64,000 nucleotides of DNA from Diprion similis (GCF_021155765.1 NC_060106.1:16146031-16210030); one strand, 5' to 3'; shown: positions 1 through 14,700, counted from the first letter of the stretch. A program made the numbers and translations. The notes: generated from the sequence alone by a model not told the origin.

Positions 1-475
1 AAAACGACACTAAAAACTCTAAAAATTCAAGGTTCCGAAAGGAAAAAATGCCGAAAGGGAGTAACTCCGACGAATAAAGGTCCGAAAGGATGAAAATGAG
101 AAAATTTGAAAACATGAAACATCGAAGTTCCGAATGATCGAAAATTTTCAGTTCGATGAATTTCATGCTTAGTGAAATTTCACCATGTTGATCTTTGACT
201 GTTTTGGATTTTCGATGATCTTACGATCAGAATACTACTCATTGTTATTTTCGGTTTTTCTAATTTTTTACACCCACTCGTTGAGTAAACTGTGCTGTAT
301 GAGTATATTTGAATTTTCGAAATTTTGCATGTCAAAACTTAGAGCTGTCTAGTTTCCGACCATTCGATACTTTGTTGTTTCGTAAAAGTTTGATTTCTTT
401 GCTTGAAGTTTCGCACCAAAAAATTCGGAATCAGACGTTTTTAGAACTTTTCAAATTCGGAACTTCAACCCCTCA
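1..475. repeat. Dispersed long-TIR repeat, copy 1 (cut by window start)
   Basis: AT-rich DNA dotted with the words TTCCGAA and TTCGGAA. It is collinear with 62640-63215: the stretch at about 118-200, from GAAACATCGAAGTTCCGA to the GTTGATCTTT at 190-199, is matched base for base with scattered substitutions near 62859-62940. Its last 100 bases (about 370-470, ending in CTTTTCAAATTCGGAAC) are the reverse complement of the first 100 bases of the other copy. The family therefore has long inverted termini, as in foldback elements and non-autonomous DNA transposons. No transposase reading frame is seen. The left end is outside the window. Confidence 0.6.
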
Positions 476-3301
476 CCGTCTTTGACCCGGCGCTAAACGC
501 GCTCGCCGATCGTAGCCGCATTTGCGCGGGGGAATAATCGAGTCAGGAAATTCGATTCGTTGATGCATCGAGCGCTTTGTAAAGGATCGCTGGAGATTAA
601 TGCGGGGCTTGTCGCTCCGGGGGCTTTTGCATCTCTTCCTCCGCGTGATTGAGAGTCGCAAAGCGTGCTGCATCGCAGCCAACCGTTGCCGTTGACACCG
701 GCGTTTACCCGACGTCGGACCGACGCTTGAGCTGCTCTACTTGCTCGCTGTCGATCCGCCACCGTCCAATTTCCCCGCCACGATAAACGCCTGCTTTCCC
801 ATTACACCATCCCATGCGGTTCTACCTCGATGTCTATATTGGAACGCAGATTTCTGGGAAAAGCCACGGGATTTCGTTCTTCTCTTCGCCAAAATATGAT
901 AATAGTGATGAGAATTTTTTTTTCATCAATCCATATTCGTGCCTATATGCATACGTATCTAGATTCCTCGTGTGTAAACGATAAAACGAAGAAATTCACA
1001 ACTTTTCTCACACACTCTTCGATTTGTTTCATTAAAAATTTCATTTTAGGTACACCAGTCGTGGAAATTACTATTCTCCATATATTTCTATTATACCTAA
1101 ACCAAATTAGGAGCAACTGTTTGTCAGGATTTAATATTCAAAAGTGAAGTTGAAAATTCACTCAGACTTGAACGTTAATTGTCACGAACCGCAGATTGTG
1201 CAATTCGAACGCCGAGTTTAGCGGCTAATTTTTAAGAAAACCACGAAAGCACTCAAGGAAGGCTAAGAGCCCGTGGGGTGATTTAAGTCAGGCCTCGTCT
1301 TCGGTAAGAATCTCGCTCCCAACTCTCTGCCGTTAAACGGGTATAATTTTCCCGGGCAACAGAGGGGATGATTTACATTTCAGAATGTTGTACCAACTCT
1401 CCCGAGGAGCGAAGACGATTAGGTACCGTCTGCATGCACGGTTCTCGAAGCGACGTCGTCACACCTGGTGCAACGGGTACACGGAGTTGCCCAGTGCAAT
1501 GAAGTCCTCGATATGAAATGAAACTTGGCGTAGTGAGGACGATCAACACAAACTTCCGTAATTGCCGACTAATGAAAGCACCGAGAGCCAACGGAGCGAG
1601 CGGCAACAACGACTCCGTCCAACTTGCGAGCTTTGATATTGCCTTGTACCTACTCAGCGCCCGATTCTCGTTTCCCTCGATCCTCTTTTTGCCCGCCTCG
1701 TCGTGGCTTTTCTTCCTCCGAATATAATAACTTAATTATCTGGGAAAAAAAATTCCGCCGAGGAGATGATTGCTTCTGGTCTTATTCGAGAGTATCGGTG
1801 ATATAGCGGGTTCACCGGACGTCGCTGTGCGCAGCGTTGATGCGACTTATACCTTCCATTTGTCATTTTGACTGTACCTATGGATGTACCGGAGACGTCT
1901 CGTTGTCGTATCGTGGAGCTTTGTTGCGGGAACGAGAATCTCGTTAAGGGTACCGTTTATCCGAGAACGACCAGCCTGATGTGCGGTTATTATTACCGGT
2001 TCCGAGTCGATTTTCCACCTTTGTTTTCACCCCGACTCAAGTATTACCCCACTAGAGGGAAGTATTAATTCTACCGGCGCTCTAAGCCTGCCTGGTATTC
2101 CAAGGCTCGAAAGGCTTTTCACGTCAGTCGTCTCCGATTATGTATTCAAATCCTTTTCATTCAAATTTGAACTTCCGAAATTCAAACTCCGCCGGTAATA
2201 TGCCAGCTTGCAGGGCATGAGAACCGAGCACGTGCTTTTCAGACGTCCACATTTGACGGTGACAAGAAAGGAGGAATTAGAAAGAAAGGAAGCGGGGTTC
2301 TCTGCATCCCCTCATCTCTCACCGAAGAGCATGTGTGAAAATCTTTAAGACCGTACGTTATAAGATTTAACAAAGAAGGTACATCTTCATACGCAGAAAA
2401 ATCTCGATTACCTTGGTAAATGTTCACAGCATGGAAAATTCAAGTTATCAACTTTATTCCCTTTACTTGCCAACAAAGTTAAGTATAGGAAATCCGGTAT
2501 CAATATTGACAGTTCCAAGATCGCTTTCACCGTACTTTCCAAACATTTCTTTGTCCGGACCCGGCCGTTAGACTTTGAGTTTGCGTTAGCTGACTTCCAT
2601 GTCTAATAGAAGTAGTTCGCTCTCGATTCGTGAAGCAAAAAGGCCTCGCCGTTTCTCGTCTTTAGTTTCGTTTTCGAGACTAATTCTTCCTGTTATTTAG
2701 ACAGGAATACACCGTACACAACGATTTCAATTCACTAATTACATTGATTCGTGCTTGTTTACAGTTTTTCGAAATTTCTGATTCAAGTGAGGTGGTTTTG
2801 AATTTCGCAACGCGAGGTCATCTGCTCCTCTACCGCCTACAGGACCACAAAACTTCGAAAACAGCCGATTCGGCCGATCACGTTTCCACCGGCGTGACTT
2901 CGGGAGTAGCTTTTATCTCGAACCTTGCCCTCGATCATCCATTAGCGCCGAGTCGTGAGTTATGCGGTTAGATAACGTCGGAAACCTGTAACACAAGTTA
3001 ATTAGCCGCGTGAAAAAGCGGCGATATTAAAACATGACGGTCCACCATTAAAGGTACTGAAATTTTTCCCTCGCATATTTTCACCGAGATTGCACGGACA
3101 GCTTTGAATCAGATTCAACCCCCTCCCCCGAACTGTGACTAAAATTTCGGCCACCCATACGGCCGTCACTCTTCGCGCGTGCAGATCGATGACACACGTT
3201 ACAGCGACGGCCATCGAAACCAGACCAAGCGTTCCTCGTTTTCGACAAAAAGTTACCCCGAATCCTTTCACGTATTTTCTTCCTTTTTGTTTTCTGCACA
3301 G
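476..3301. other. Noncoding DNA upstream of the first visible transporter exon
   Basis: About 2.8 kb with no reading frame that resembles a protein. It is probably an intron of the SLC16-like gene, because the exon at 3302 starts in the middle of a codon and in the middle of a transmembrane domain, so at least one upstream exon must exist. I looked for the N-terminal MCT signature (Asp-Gly-Gly-Trp-Gly-Trp-like) and did not find it here. The acceptor of the next exon has a good pyrimidine tract ending in CAG at 3299-3301. Confidence 0.5.
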
Positions 3302-6300
3302 GAAATTAGGCTGGAGATTGGGCCTTCAGTCTGTCACTGGGGCCCTCTCGCTCGCCTTTTTCTTGGGCCTCGTCTACAGGAGCGCGTCTCTCTATCATCC
3401 TCAGCGTCGGGCGATTCTCCACCTGAAGAACCAGCAGAGCAAGGTCAAAGAGCGGAAGCCCGCTCTAAGAACGCCCCGGCAACCCTTGGTCGACCTAAGT
3501 CCACTGGGAAGTCGACCTGTCCGAATGTTGATGCTCGCTGCCGGAGCTGCCGGTTTTGGTCTCTACTCCCCTGCATTTTACATCGTGAGTTCAACTCTCT
3601 AATACTGATAGCTATACATCAGAGACAGGGTAAGGTACAATTTTCACAGTTTTATTGAACGATATTGGACTGTTTGCACAATTCAATTTCCCTGAATCTG
3701 ATCTGATTTCATATGCATTTACGGATCTAGTTGTGCGGGAATCGAGGGGAAAAAAGCCATGAAGTTGAACATCACAGAGAGACCCGCCAAGTTTCGTGTT
3801 CGACTTTTATTTTATCGTGTTGTTTTCGAGGCTCGCATTATATGTGTTCGCGTTAGATGAGGGGAAGGGTATGAGTTGAAATTCTCTTAAAAAAAATACG
3901 CCTCAATCTTTCTTATTGTGTCTATGATTCGACTTGTAATTTCATCAGCAAATACTTATAGAACTTGTGCAATTTCTGAAATTTCTATACTTCTAGGAAC
4001 TTGTTTTTTCGTGTTTATTGCGTCTATTCATATACGTAGTTATTTACAAAAATATTTCAGGGCTAAAAATTGTACTTGATAACGGTTCACCGCAAAAAGG
4101 ATCGTCTGGTTCGACGAGGACATTTTTCTAGGCGGCGCGGCGGCGAGAACAATATTCTACTCCATTCGACCAAATTTTTCTTATGTTAACAAATTATTAC
4201 TTTGTGATAGCAAATATTTAGTTACCTTAAGTAAAATATTATCCTTGCCACCCGCAAAAATACCTCCATTGATTCAAACATTTATTTCCCTCCGTGTATC
4301 CGTGAATAAAATTTTGTACCAATGTTATGATTGTCGATTATAATTACCGTAAACTCACAAATGATTACCGAACCTGTCAGAGTCACGAATGATTTATCAA
4401 ACAACGGCTATAAAGTATATAAAATCCGAAGGAAAAACAGCAATTAAAATTATAACGAGAAACATGAGAGAGAGAAAAAAAATAAATAACAACAATAATA
4501 TATCAAGGAAAAAGTTGAAAAGCAGAAAAATGCTAATTGATTATGGCACCGGATTAAATTCTCAATGAACAAATAGCAATCTTATCACTTCGTTATAATT
4601 TTATACACCCTGCACGGTTAATACTGCGATTCCATCCTCAACATACGCTTCGAAACACCTAAAGTCGGAGCGAAGGTTCAAATTACCAACACACCCAGCG
4701 ATTCAAACTTCGCAATGTGGAAACTGGTCCTGATTCCAGGCTCTCCAAGGATACCAGGACGGCCTGGAAGCCAGCGCTCTGGTCCTGCTTCAGACGTGCC
4801 TGGGACTTGCCGCTGCGCTTGGCTGTGCAGGATGGGGGGTGATCACGGCCAGACCATCGGCCCAGTGTCTCGTGTCGAGGCAATACTTGTGCCAAGCCGC
4901 TCTCATCGGTGTCGGTCAGTATACGGTCCTTCGTCGAAAAATTTTTGTCCCATTTTTTCAATAGATAACGGTTGCTGCCCGCCGTAAGGAAGACAATGCG
5001 CGCTGTTAGTTGAAAAGGGGGGGAGAATTGAGGAAGTTCGTCGAAGAGCCGAAACAAGGGTACTTTTTCTGATATTAAACGTGCTCGTGTTTCGGTTGCT
5101 CTGGGACGATTAGCCCGGGCTCTTTGCAAACACTCGGGTAACTTCCCCTTTTCAATCTCTCCGCATTCACTCCTGCCTGCAGCTTCCGGAATCCTTCTTC
5201 ACCGCTATAAACTCTCAGCCTGGTTCTCAGCTATCAACCCCCTGCCGTTGACCTCGAGCGGTAATGAGATTCCTGCGTAAACAGCCCTCTGTCGCCAAAC
5301 CCTCCAACCCCGTTCCTCGGTTGAGTTTTGGCCTGGAAGTGCCATTAGTGATTATCACCCTTTCGCCAATTGACTTTAGCGGTTGAATTCTATCGACTCA
5401 CCTCCCCGTGCTAACCTCGTTAGACTTTGTTCTTCGATTCAACATTCCCGGATGCGGTAGCAGGCGGGTTTCACAGCCATTCGGAAGATTTGATTCGGTA
5501 TTTGCACCTTTGGAAAATGATAAAAACGTTGAAATCCCCGGGGTGTGACGTGGGTAGAAAGGAATACATGGCTTTGAAATAATATCGTCTCGCTTATCAT
5601 GAAACGGTATCCCGTACGAGAGATTTATTCGTGCCGTTTATTCGGTGAACTTCTGTTCACATATTTGTTTAAATAAATTGTGTCTATTTGGTTGAAATAT
5701 TGAAACGATCGATAGTAGGCACGTGGAGGGAACCGGATGACAGGAAACTTTTCTTGGTTTTGGGATCAAAGTGAACCGCTGATCTTCTTCGTTTGCTATA
5801 AACCGTTCTCGATAGCGTCAAGGATACTCGAGGGATTCGGTAAATTTGAGTTGACACTCGGCGGCTGTATCGATAGCGTTAAACGATCGACTTTACGCGG
5901 GAGTAAAGGTCGAGATGAAAAGAGAGCGAGATGTTCAAGGGCTGATGGACCGTCCCGAGGTCGAAAGCGAGGCGAGAATTCGGATGGAACAAGAGAAGCC
6001 GGGATTCGACGTCACCGCGGTTTTACTTGTTGATCCAGCATTCTCATCCGAATGTCGAATCTCGGCTGCGGTCTGCCAACCAGGTTAGCCCGTCTTGCCC
6101 TTCAACGACCCATTGAAATGGTAATTCTTCATCCCCCGCATCGCCGCTGCGAGACGAGGAAATGATAATTTATTTTCACCCCTTCACGAGCTGCAGCTTC
6201 TCCGTTTCTTCCGTTTCTGGTGTCTTTATTCACTTCCTCCCGCTGCAGCATCTCTCGTGCTACGAGCCGAGATCTTGATTTCCTGGAATATTTGCTCTCC

Positions 6301-9300
6301 CGCATTTTCTTCTCGGCACAGAGGATATATAAGTTGCTTATAGTTCTCAAGCGCGGCTTGTACAGCTTAAGTTATGAAGCGGTAACGGAGATCCACTTAT
6401 AACCCGGCGCTTGTTATATGGGGGAGAAAGTTCGACGCTTCGTTCGCGTGTTATACGCTCGTATCTAGGGAAAGGATGCTTTGTTAGATTTTCAGCTCGG
6501 GGTTAGCTGCGGAATTCACCCACCGAAATGTTACATACAGGGGTGGAGAAAATAGTGATACCAATTCGATTTTAGTGGTCATCAAGAAGTTCCAAGGGTC
6601 TCTTGCCTTGCAGGATGAAAGGAACGAGCACGTCTGCGAGCTTGGTTGAAACGAAAGAAGACAAACCATCCACCACACAGAAGGGAAAGACTGAACTCAG
6701 TGCTTTTCATCCTTTATTAGATTAGTCGTGCCCGGCGTGACACTGGCGCCGATCCTTGAGCACGAGACTCGTTAGTGGAGTAATTCCCTTACGCCTCATG
6801 ACACTGATGCTGGCTGTCCAAGGTAGCCACTTTTCAGGGGAAAATCAGGGGGCTAATTCCAGGATAAAAGAATCGTCGTTCTATATGTGTATACGTAATC
6901 GGAGTGGAAATGGTGAATAGAATAGGAGAGATCCGTCCGTAGAAGTTGTGAATAAGTTTCGGTGCGTGCGCGCGGCACCAGCTAGACTGAAACCACTAAA
7001 TATTCAGGGGTTGGTTAACACGCTGCAATATTCAGCAGCCATACACCGAACAAGTAGAACAAAGTAGCGAGTGGGAAATAGAGAATGGGAATTCCTTTCA
7101 CTCCCGGGGCGAGTGCTTGGCGATATGGGATGCAGTTCGGGGGCGAGTGAGTCGAGTGCGCGAAACTTGCAGTTTGCACCTCACGGTTTTAGCATCCACT
7201 CGAGAAGAAGGCACCGAGTTCAAAGCAAGAACTAACGCCCGGCTCGAGTTAAAGCTCGACGTCTTTCAGTCTTAAACAAGGACTGGGGCCGTCGAAAATT
7301 AACCGGCGAACTCAGGACTTGACGTAAAAAGCAGTGAAAAATTGTGAAAAGATCAAATAAGTTGTCACCGTGAACATTGGTTCGACATTCTCTTGATTAA
7401 GCATGTAAAATAAACACCTAAAACACATGTTACGTTGCAGTTGTAATTGGAGGAGACAGGCATCCGTTGTAAATACCTTGCCTTTAAGAGAATTCCATCG
7501 ATTCCAGTTCACTCGCGTCGCCGAATCCGTTGATATTTAGTTTCGTTTAATTTTTAATCCGATCTAATTACCGTCATCTAATCGATATATCCGGGCAGCG
7601 CGCGTGCGGATGATTGGCTCCATTCCAAGTTAGTAAGATGGAGAAATTGGGGATATTGAGGGCGGTGCTTGATTCATAATAGAGCCTGTTTCCCTCGGCT
7701 CTCCGCAATAATCAAGGGAGGGGGGCTGGCTGGACGAGTCGGTCTTTTTCTTCGTCACTACTCGACGGTTAATTGTTGTTATTGAGCTCTCGGGTGGTGG
7801 CTGTGGAAACAGGGGCACAAATGGTCCTCGAACAGTCTCTCCCAATCAGTGCTGCCGCATGTAGGTAGGTACTTACTCGGAGTACAATGCCGCGTCGCGA
7901 CGTCTTTCGGAATAAAAAACGTGTCGCGTTTTACAAACGTCAGTTCAAAAACTCGGTCGGTAGCTTAGGAACCGTCTGGGAAAATCCTGGGATCATTTCT
8001 TTATCGTCCACCGGCGTTGTCCTGCCTCTGGTAGTCCACCCTGAAGCGCTGAATTGCTTTGAAGAATCACTCGGACGACCAGGATTTAGGAAACTGTTCA
8101 GAGATAGTTTAATTGATTAGTCGAAATTCGTAGAGTGAAGATAGAAAACAGTAAAACCATATGAAGAATGACGAGATGAGTGTCTTTAGCATTTCATTTT
8201 ATAGGTATAAAATACTCCGATCAATCTTAAACTCGACCCCGGCGTCTCCTCCGAACACACTACGTCGGAAAACCATTTTCCTCGGAAAGTATCAAATTTC
8301 CGTAAATAACTGCTTCCTAATGCAATGGCTGGGAGATTTGCAACGAAGATACGATAGTGCGAGATACGGAAAGCCGGGGCATTAGCATGGTCGATGGATT
8401 CTCCGGCTTCCCTCCATCGCTCCGGGCTCAGTTTTTCCCTTCCCCCGGCGTGCCTCCTTTCTTTTTTCATGTCCCCTTTTCTTACTCTTATTTTCATCCT
8501 GCTTACGTATCGTCGTATCTCTCGCTTCGACTTTGTTTCGTTACGTATAACTCGCCTAAGTTGTTCTTAGGGGACTTACACTGTCTCTACTAAAACTTTC
8601 TCTCGCTCTCTATTTCTTCCATACCAATACCTGTACAGTATTGGTACGTAAGTGCATATGATCTCAGGTTCACGCTGTGGTCGACGAAACCTTTGACCTT
8701 ATGTACAACTGTCACTGATTCGCGTTACGTCATATTCACCTTTATTATACGATGAGATCAGACTATAACTTTCCATTCAAGCGTTCCGAAAGGTAAATCT
8801 GTCGACGGCTTGTTCCAACGTTTACGACAGCTCTCGGAATCTCAAAGTGTACGCAGGAGATTATTGGTTTGATTAACTGATCTTGCGTGAAACTTTGATT
8901 TTTAGACTTTGCAATATCGGAGATTGCAAAAATAGTGAAAAAGCTACAGGCTTACAAAGCTGGGAGTTTCGTTCGTTATTTTTTGTTTCTGGCTTCCGTG
9001 CGTCGAGCTGTTTCGCATTCATTTCGTTATTCTGTCTCACAATCAGTATGCGAAGCTACTCTCATTCACACGTTACGTACAATTCCGCCGAGACTCACTG
9101 CTTAGAAAGCACATTTTACTGTTTTATTTGGAACGAGCTAAATTTTCAAGAACTTTTCATGCCAATGGCGCTGAGTTTTTTTCATGCATATTTTCATGCA
9201 TATTATCTTTCGGACTTACTATTGTTTTAGTCAAATCCGAAGACCCAAGCGAATCATTCGCTGCGACATTTTTTCCGACCGGAAATCGAGTCACCTGCTC

Positions 9301-11711
9301 AACCTGATCCTCTATACATATCAATAACCATGAATTGCATTACTTTGGATCTTTGAAGTACTGAGTCTCGTCGGTTATAGTATAGAGCAGCTACTGTAAC
9401 GAATATGCGGCTTCCGAGGAACTTTAACCCACCGTCCAACCTCGCAATTTCGTTGAGCTGTCTGCAGAGGGAACCTAATCACAATTAGATTATGGCTACT
9501 CTACAATTTCCCAGTATTCCACATTCCAATGACATCCAAAAATTACCCGAAACGAAAACGCCTGACAATTTGGAACAACGAACGGGGGTTTCGTTGAGTC
9601 GGACACCCCTTGGGAACATAGCTGGGGATGATTGTGTGACGGTCCCTGATCTTGAGACGGATTCACTTTGATAACGAGCAAAAACGACAGAAGGTGAGGT
9701 TGGACGGTCGTAGAAGTTCGCCGGATCGCCGAAGTCGAATGGATCCACCGATTTGAAACAGATTTGGGTATAAACGTGATTGGTTTAAGCTGTGGCACAG
9801 GTGGCACTTGGCAGCGTGCAGGGCTACCATGGACTCGTTCTTGCTTCCGGACTCTACGGAGCTTCTCTCGGTGGCGTTCTGTACTCTCTGAAAATGCTGG
9901 CTCTCGAACGGCTCAGGGCGAGACACTTCTCCAGGGCTTGGGCCCTCGTTCAGGCTGCCGAAGCTTTGCCTATTCTTCTAGGAGTTCCTCTGACAGGTCA
10001 GTATACGTATCACACCTGTTTGGTCTCAATTTCTTTCATATTTTACATAAGTATGATAAGTGAAATTTCACACAAAATTGCAATAATTTATTTATTTATA
10101 TGTATTTTATAAGCAGTTGACTTGAAAAAACTCTTTTTTTTTTAATCGGTCTTCTTGTAACGTAGACAGTTGAGGCTCTGATTTTTTTTACGTATTCTTT
10201 ATGAACAGTTTTATAATAATATATTTTATTATTCCACTAGTTTGCTGAAAAAAAAAAATTGAAAAAATTGGATATTTCGGAAAATTCCCGGCATTTTGAA
10301 TTTCGTTATTCTGACTTCAGAATCTTAACCAGTGACTCTGAAAACGTATACACCTGTGACTTTCTGAATTTGTTCAGTAGAAAAATGTGCCCTTCATAAT
10401 GGGTTAAACATTTTCCTGCGTAAGAGCACTCGCTCTATAAGCATAGATATATTTATTTTGGCTACCCTAGAACCAGTCGTGGTGTTAAAATTAGTTTTAC
10501 CCAATTGTGATCATATTCATTACGTCCGTGTGAGCCGTGGTTGTGTACACAAGTGGTAGAGAGATACTTCCATCTACGTAAGCAGTACAATTTTTCATTA
10601 ATGTAATTCTAACGATAAGTATTGGAGACACTGTCTAAAACTTAAACAACGGTGTATTTAAGTCATGAGTTGTCTAATTGAAGGGATAAAAAAACAATTT
10701 GCAAAGTAAAGAATATTATGACCGTGGTTCCAAATTTTACAATGATTACAGATAGGTATAATAATCTACTCTATACAGAAAATCATATCCGGTATCGGGG
10801 TCACTTGAATGTTTCGCCATTTAATTTCGCCAAAATAACGCCATTTCCCGTCACATTTTATGATAAGAGGTAAAAACGTAAATAGATTTAAAAGCGGAGG
10901 TGTTACAATGGTAAATTTTCGAAACCGTAACAATCTGCTTATATAGTAGAATTCTGAAATGCATTAAATCAAAACGTAGAAAATTTACCCTGTAGAAAGG
11001 TATAAACTACAGAAAAGCAAAATATAAAATAGTGAGAATAAACAAAAATCTAGCCAGTTAAAATGCAATCTGTTTTTCTGTATACTTCGACATTCCTTAT
11101 ACATTACGACTCTTCAATAGTTCGCAACCTTAATCATGTGAAACGGATTGTCGCGACTTTAAAAATTCGATACCGTAATCGTTCTACTTTTTCACACCAA
11201 CTCATATACAACGATATTATTGTATTTGGAAGAAGGCGAATGGCGAAAGCTCCCACCCCTTCCTCCCACGTGGACTCGAAACTTATTGTTAAACCGGAAG
11301 CTTTTCCTCTGATCCATAGGTTACATGAACGCCAGCAGCCCGCGGGTCGGCTACTACGCGTGCACCCTGAGTTCGCTGTCGGGGGCGGCGTTGCTGTTTT
11401 TGGTGGGCTGGGGGCGACAGCCGTCTTCGCTAGCGTTGGGACCCCCACCCCCGCCCTGCGCCTGCCCGCCGCCCCCGAGACCCCGTCTCCCAAAATCGCA
11501 GAGCCTGCACGTGCCGCTGGCCATCGACGTGGATGACGACGTGATTCCACAACCGATGGAGCTGCCAGGGTACTTCCACCCCCATTTTCATGGCGCCCTC
11601 AGACCCAGCAAAAGCTACCCCGAGGGCCTCAGCTACCCGGAGTTTTACCGGACACGTCCCAGGGCTCATCGCGACGTCACCGTCATCGAACAAATTACGA
11701 CGAGCGTCTGA
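3302..11711 (+). CDS. SLC16/monocarboxylate-transporter-like membrane protein, 3' part
   Basis: Four joined exons: 3302-3584, 4740-4914, 9790-9996 and 11320-11711 (stop TGA 11709-11711). All phases agree and they give the C-terminal 351 residues. The chain reads as the second half of a major-facilitator transporter. A helix beginning GWRLGLQSVTGALS is followed by a basic loop (YHPQRRAILHLKNQQ), then about six more helices, including SRPVRMLMLAAGAAGFGLYS, GYHGLVLASGLYGASLGG and RARHFSRAWALVQ/PILLGVPLTGYMN. The last motifs are typical of insect MCT-like proteins, which carry monocarboxylates or related small acids across membranes. The cytosolic tail is proline rich and ends in Thr-Thr-Ser-Val. 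The 9790 acceptor (TTTAAG) has a weak pyrimidine tract and was chosen because it keeps the frame. The 5' exons (helices 1-5) lie outside the window. I am sure of the superfamily, less so of the substrate or exact orthologue (Drosophila kar or a relative is possible). Confidence 0.85.
4915..9789. other. Large intron of the transporter gene
   Basis: A 4.9-kb intron with donor GTCAGT at 4915. No nested gene could be recognised on either strand; the open frames inside are short and unlike proteins. The minus-strand frame at 4683-5129 is the antisense shadow of the exon at 4740-4914. Confidence 0.5.
9997..11319. other. Last intron of the transporter gene
   Basis: A 1.3-kb AT-rich intron with donor GTCAGT at 9997 and acceptor CCATAG ending at 11319. 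It interrupts a Gly codon after its first base. Nothing else is recognisable in it. Confidence 0.6.
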
Positions 11712-14700
11712 AGACCCTCGCCGAGTCTTATACTTAATTAGTCTCTATTAAACGTCGGTCCACCGTCTACGCCCGTTGGATGGGAAATTAACCAAGGCTG
11801 GGAGACTCTGCTTCCCGCGGGGTGTGTTAAGTAATTTACATCCGCCCGGACTTCCGGCATTTGATTTTAGCAATCACGATCAATGCCGAGGATTCTTCGC
11901 GGTTACTTACCTTGAACGCTCTTGCTGATGGGTAATTTATGATTGTTTATTAATCGTTAAAGATTATATATATATAAGAACACGCTGAAAGGAAACTTCT
12001 CTCATCTAGGGATGCCTCAACCCTCGTCGGCTACTCCGTAACGGGGTGAAATTATGTGCAAGAAGTTGTACAATCCGTGGGGCGATTAAGGGTTGGAATT
12101 ATAGCCGGTGGGTTAATTCGTCGAACGCCGTAAAGACGCCCCTTGTTAGTCGAAAGTGACGTAACGCGCAGAATCGTTTTACGGCCCGTGAAATATTAAT
12201 GGTTAGTCATTTTACTCACGACTTCCCCTTGCACCACGTTTTAAGAACAGCTGCTATATTATCTTCAGTTTTCTTAATTTCTTTGTCTTTCCTTTTCCCA
12301 TTTATATAAACTTATTTCTAGCTTGTATACCGATATCGGACGTTCATTAGGTATACTTGCAGCATTTGAAATGAAGCATTTTTTACACTTTTTAACCATT
12401 GCAGAACAAGACCTGACATAAAAATCCTCGTGGTTCGTATAGACATCATGAAAAGTAACCAATAATTGAATCATATTACCGGTAGTTTTTGTGTATGTGA
12501 GGCATATTTTTCCATGTGCCGTAAATGCTCCCGTATATAAATAAGTTATATGCATATAGATTTAAAATTTATAATCCATGATTTATCTACGAGAAAATGG
12601 GAACAATTTTAAGCGGCCTGCCCCAAACGCTAAAAGTTTATCCAGCGTAGTTACTATACATGTACATATGTATGTACGTTACATGTTTGTAATTTGACTG
12701 CTTAACAGGCGAGATTTCGCGATTCTACTGAATCTGGCGGAATACGTTGATATAATCGTAGACATCGTGGAGCGAGACTAGAAAAGAAGAAGTTAAAAAA
12801 GAGCATCTTCGTCCTTAGAGATTCACAAATTGAATCAGCACCATGTATACGTAGGGGCGTGTAATGAAACATATAATTTTAAGAATTCATTTAATTAAAC
12901 TGATCAATTAATCGCGATTATTGATCTCGCGATGAATAATCTGTATCTGTTTCAGTCTGCATTTTGAATCTGAGTATAGGTGAATCAAAGTAAGATTGAT
13001 TAAAAATAATTCCACGAGGATTTATGAAACTCATCACTCGTATTGATTTGAATTCTATATACCTAATACCAATGAGCCGCAATTCTTACGTAGGCTGATA
13101 CGTTACATATGGATGCATTCGGAGATTAATAATCTGAAACAACAAGTAAATAGGTACGTGCAAAACAATCCGAAAGGGAGCCTACCTGCTGATTACGTGA
13201 ATCTCTCGACGAATATCGATTTGATTACCGTAATTTAGGGAATAGTAGACAGAATATCTTGATTTACTTTTATTTATACGATTACTAGTTGAAAGAATGA
13301 AAAATAAAAGTGAGTAAATTCTTTTTTACTCATAAGTAACACAGAAGAAGTTATAACGGTGATCAAATATCTGTGCATAGATATTGTGATTCTGCAGTCC
13401 TGGCGACTAATATAATCGGCAGGTTGGTTCCATCTTTCTATAAACAAAAAAAAAAAAAACAATATACAGTAATTGTGTAATTTTTTAAAACTCGAAAATA
13501 TACACGAACGTTTAATTATATATTCGGTAGAAAAGATGGATAGAAAATTTCGGAGCTGGTCTCCATGAGGGGTTTAATATATAGTATAATTTAATACAAT
13601 TACTATAGGTATGGTCTATACATACAAAAAGGATTAAAAAAAAATTCCATGTATAGTTATTGTAATGTCAATATAGACTAATTTACGGATTTGCGCGCAT
13701 ACGATTGTATTATACGTATATAAGTATGATATGGAAGTGATGATGAATTAAAAATCATCGCCTCGCCCGTTTCGAGAAAGTATGAATTTTGGGTTTGTGC
13801 TGTGAAATTGAATACATATTTCATTTCCAGGCCTGGCTCTTTGTCAATTTAATGCATACATTAAAATTCATGGGGAGAACACTGCTCGCCATATTGGCCT
13901 TGCTCGCAATTAGACCTTGAGAATTCAGTAAGCAGCCTCTTTTTATCCAGCGATTGTGATTAGAATATCACTCGGATACCGAGATCACTGCCACATGTTT
14001 AACTTTTGGTGTGAAACGGATAAAATGTTCGAAGTATCTGACGTCACGCGTCTTTGTTCCATGATCGTTCCTTTTGACGAAACACGAAAGTGTGAATACT
14101 GCTACCCGCAGTGTATAGGTACGACGTATCGTTGTGACCAAAAATTCAATTACTATCTGTAATCTCAAGTAACACACGTTCAAGTCACACTTGAATTATT
14201 ATCGACGGAAAATATTAACTTATACATGTCAGCCATACCTTCGCAAACTTCCTCTAGGTTGTCAATTGACAGTTAATATAAACGTACATGTGTCGACTAT
14301 AAATTGAATTGTCATCAAGAAAAAATAGCCAATCGAAACTTTTAAATTTATAGAATTGACCAATTTTTTTTCTATCCTATTACGTTCACTATGGCGAGTT
14401 TTATACGACACCTATTTTTTTTTCGACGTTGTTGTCTTGATCTTGACGTTCTTAGCTTCGACTTCTTGCTCATTGACAGTCATTACCACATCTTAGACGA
14501 ACAATCACTGTCTTGCCAAGTTTCTGTCAACTATTATCGTGACTCAAATTTTTCATCTGTTACATTATGTCGGTTTTAATCAGACAAATAACATTGCAAG
14601 TGAATTGTAACTCTCATGATGATTTACGGAAGTCAAGTATCAAATAATTTCAGTAACAAAACACCCTTCCTGCAACCGCCGTTACGTGCTGGTGAACAAA

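Noticed and set aside
3135..3301. Upstream extension of the first transporter exon (frame opens at 3135)
   Set aside because: A strong acceptor (TTTTCTGCACAG) ends at 3301, and the residues before it do not fit a membrane transporter.
4683..5129. 148-codon minus-strand frame
   Set aside because: Antisense shadow of the transporter exon 4740-4914.
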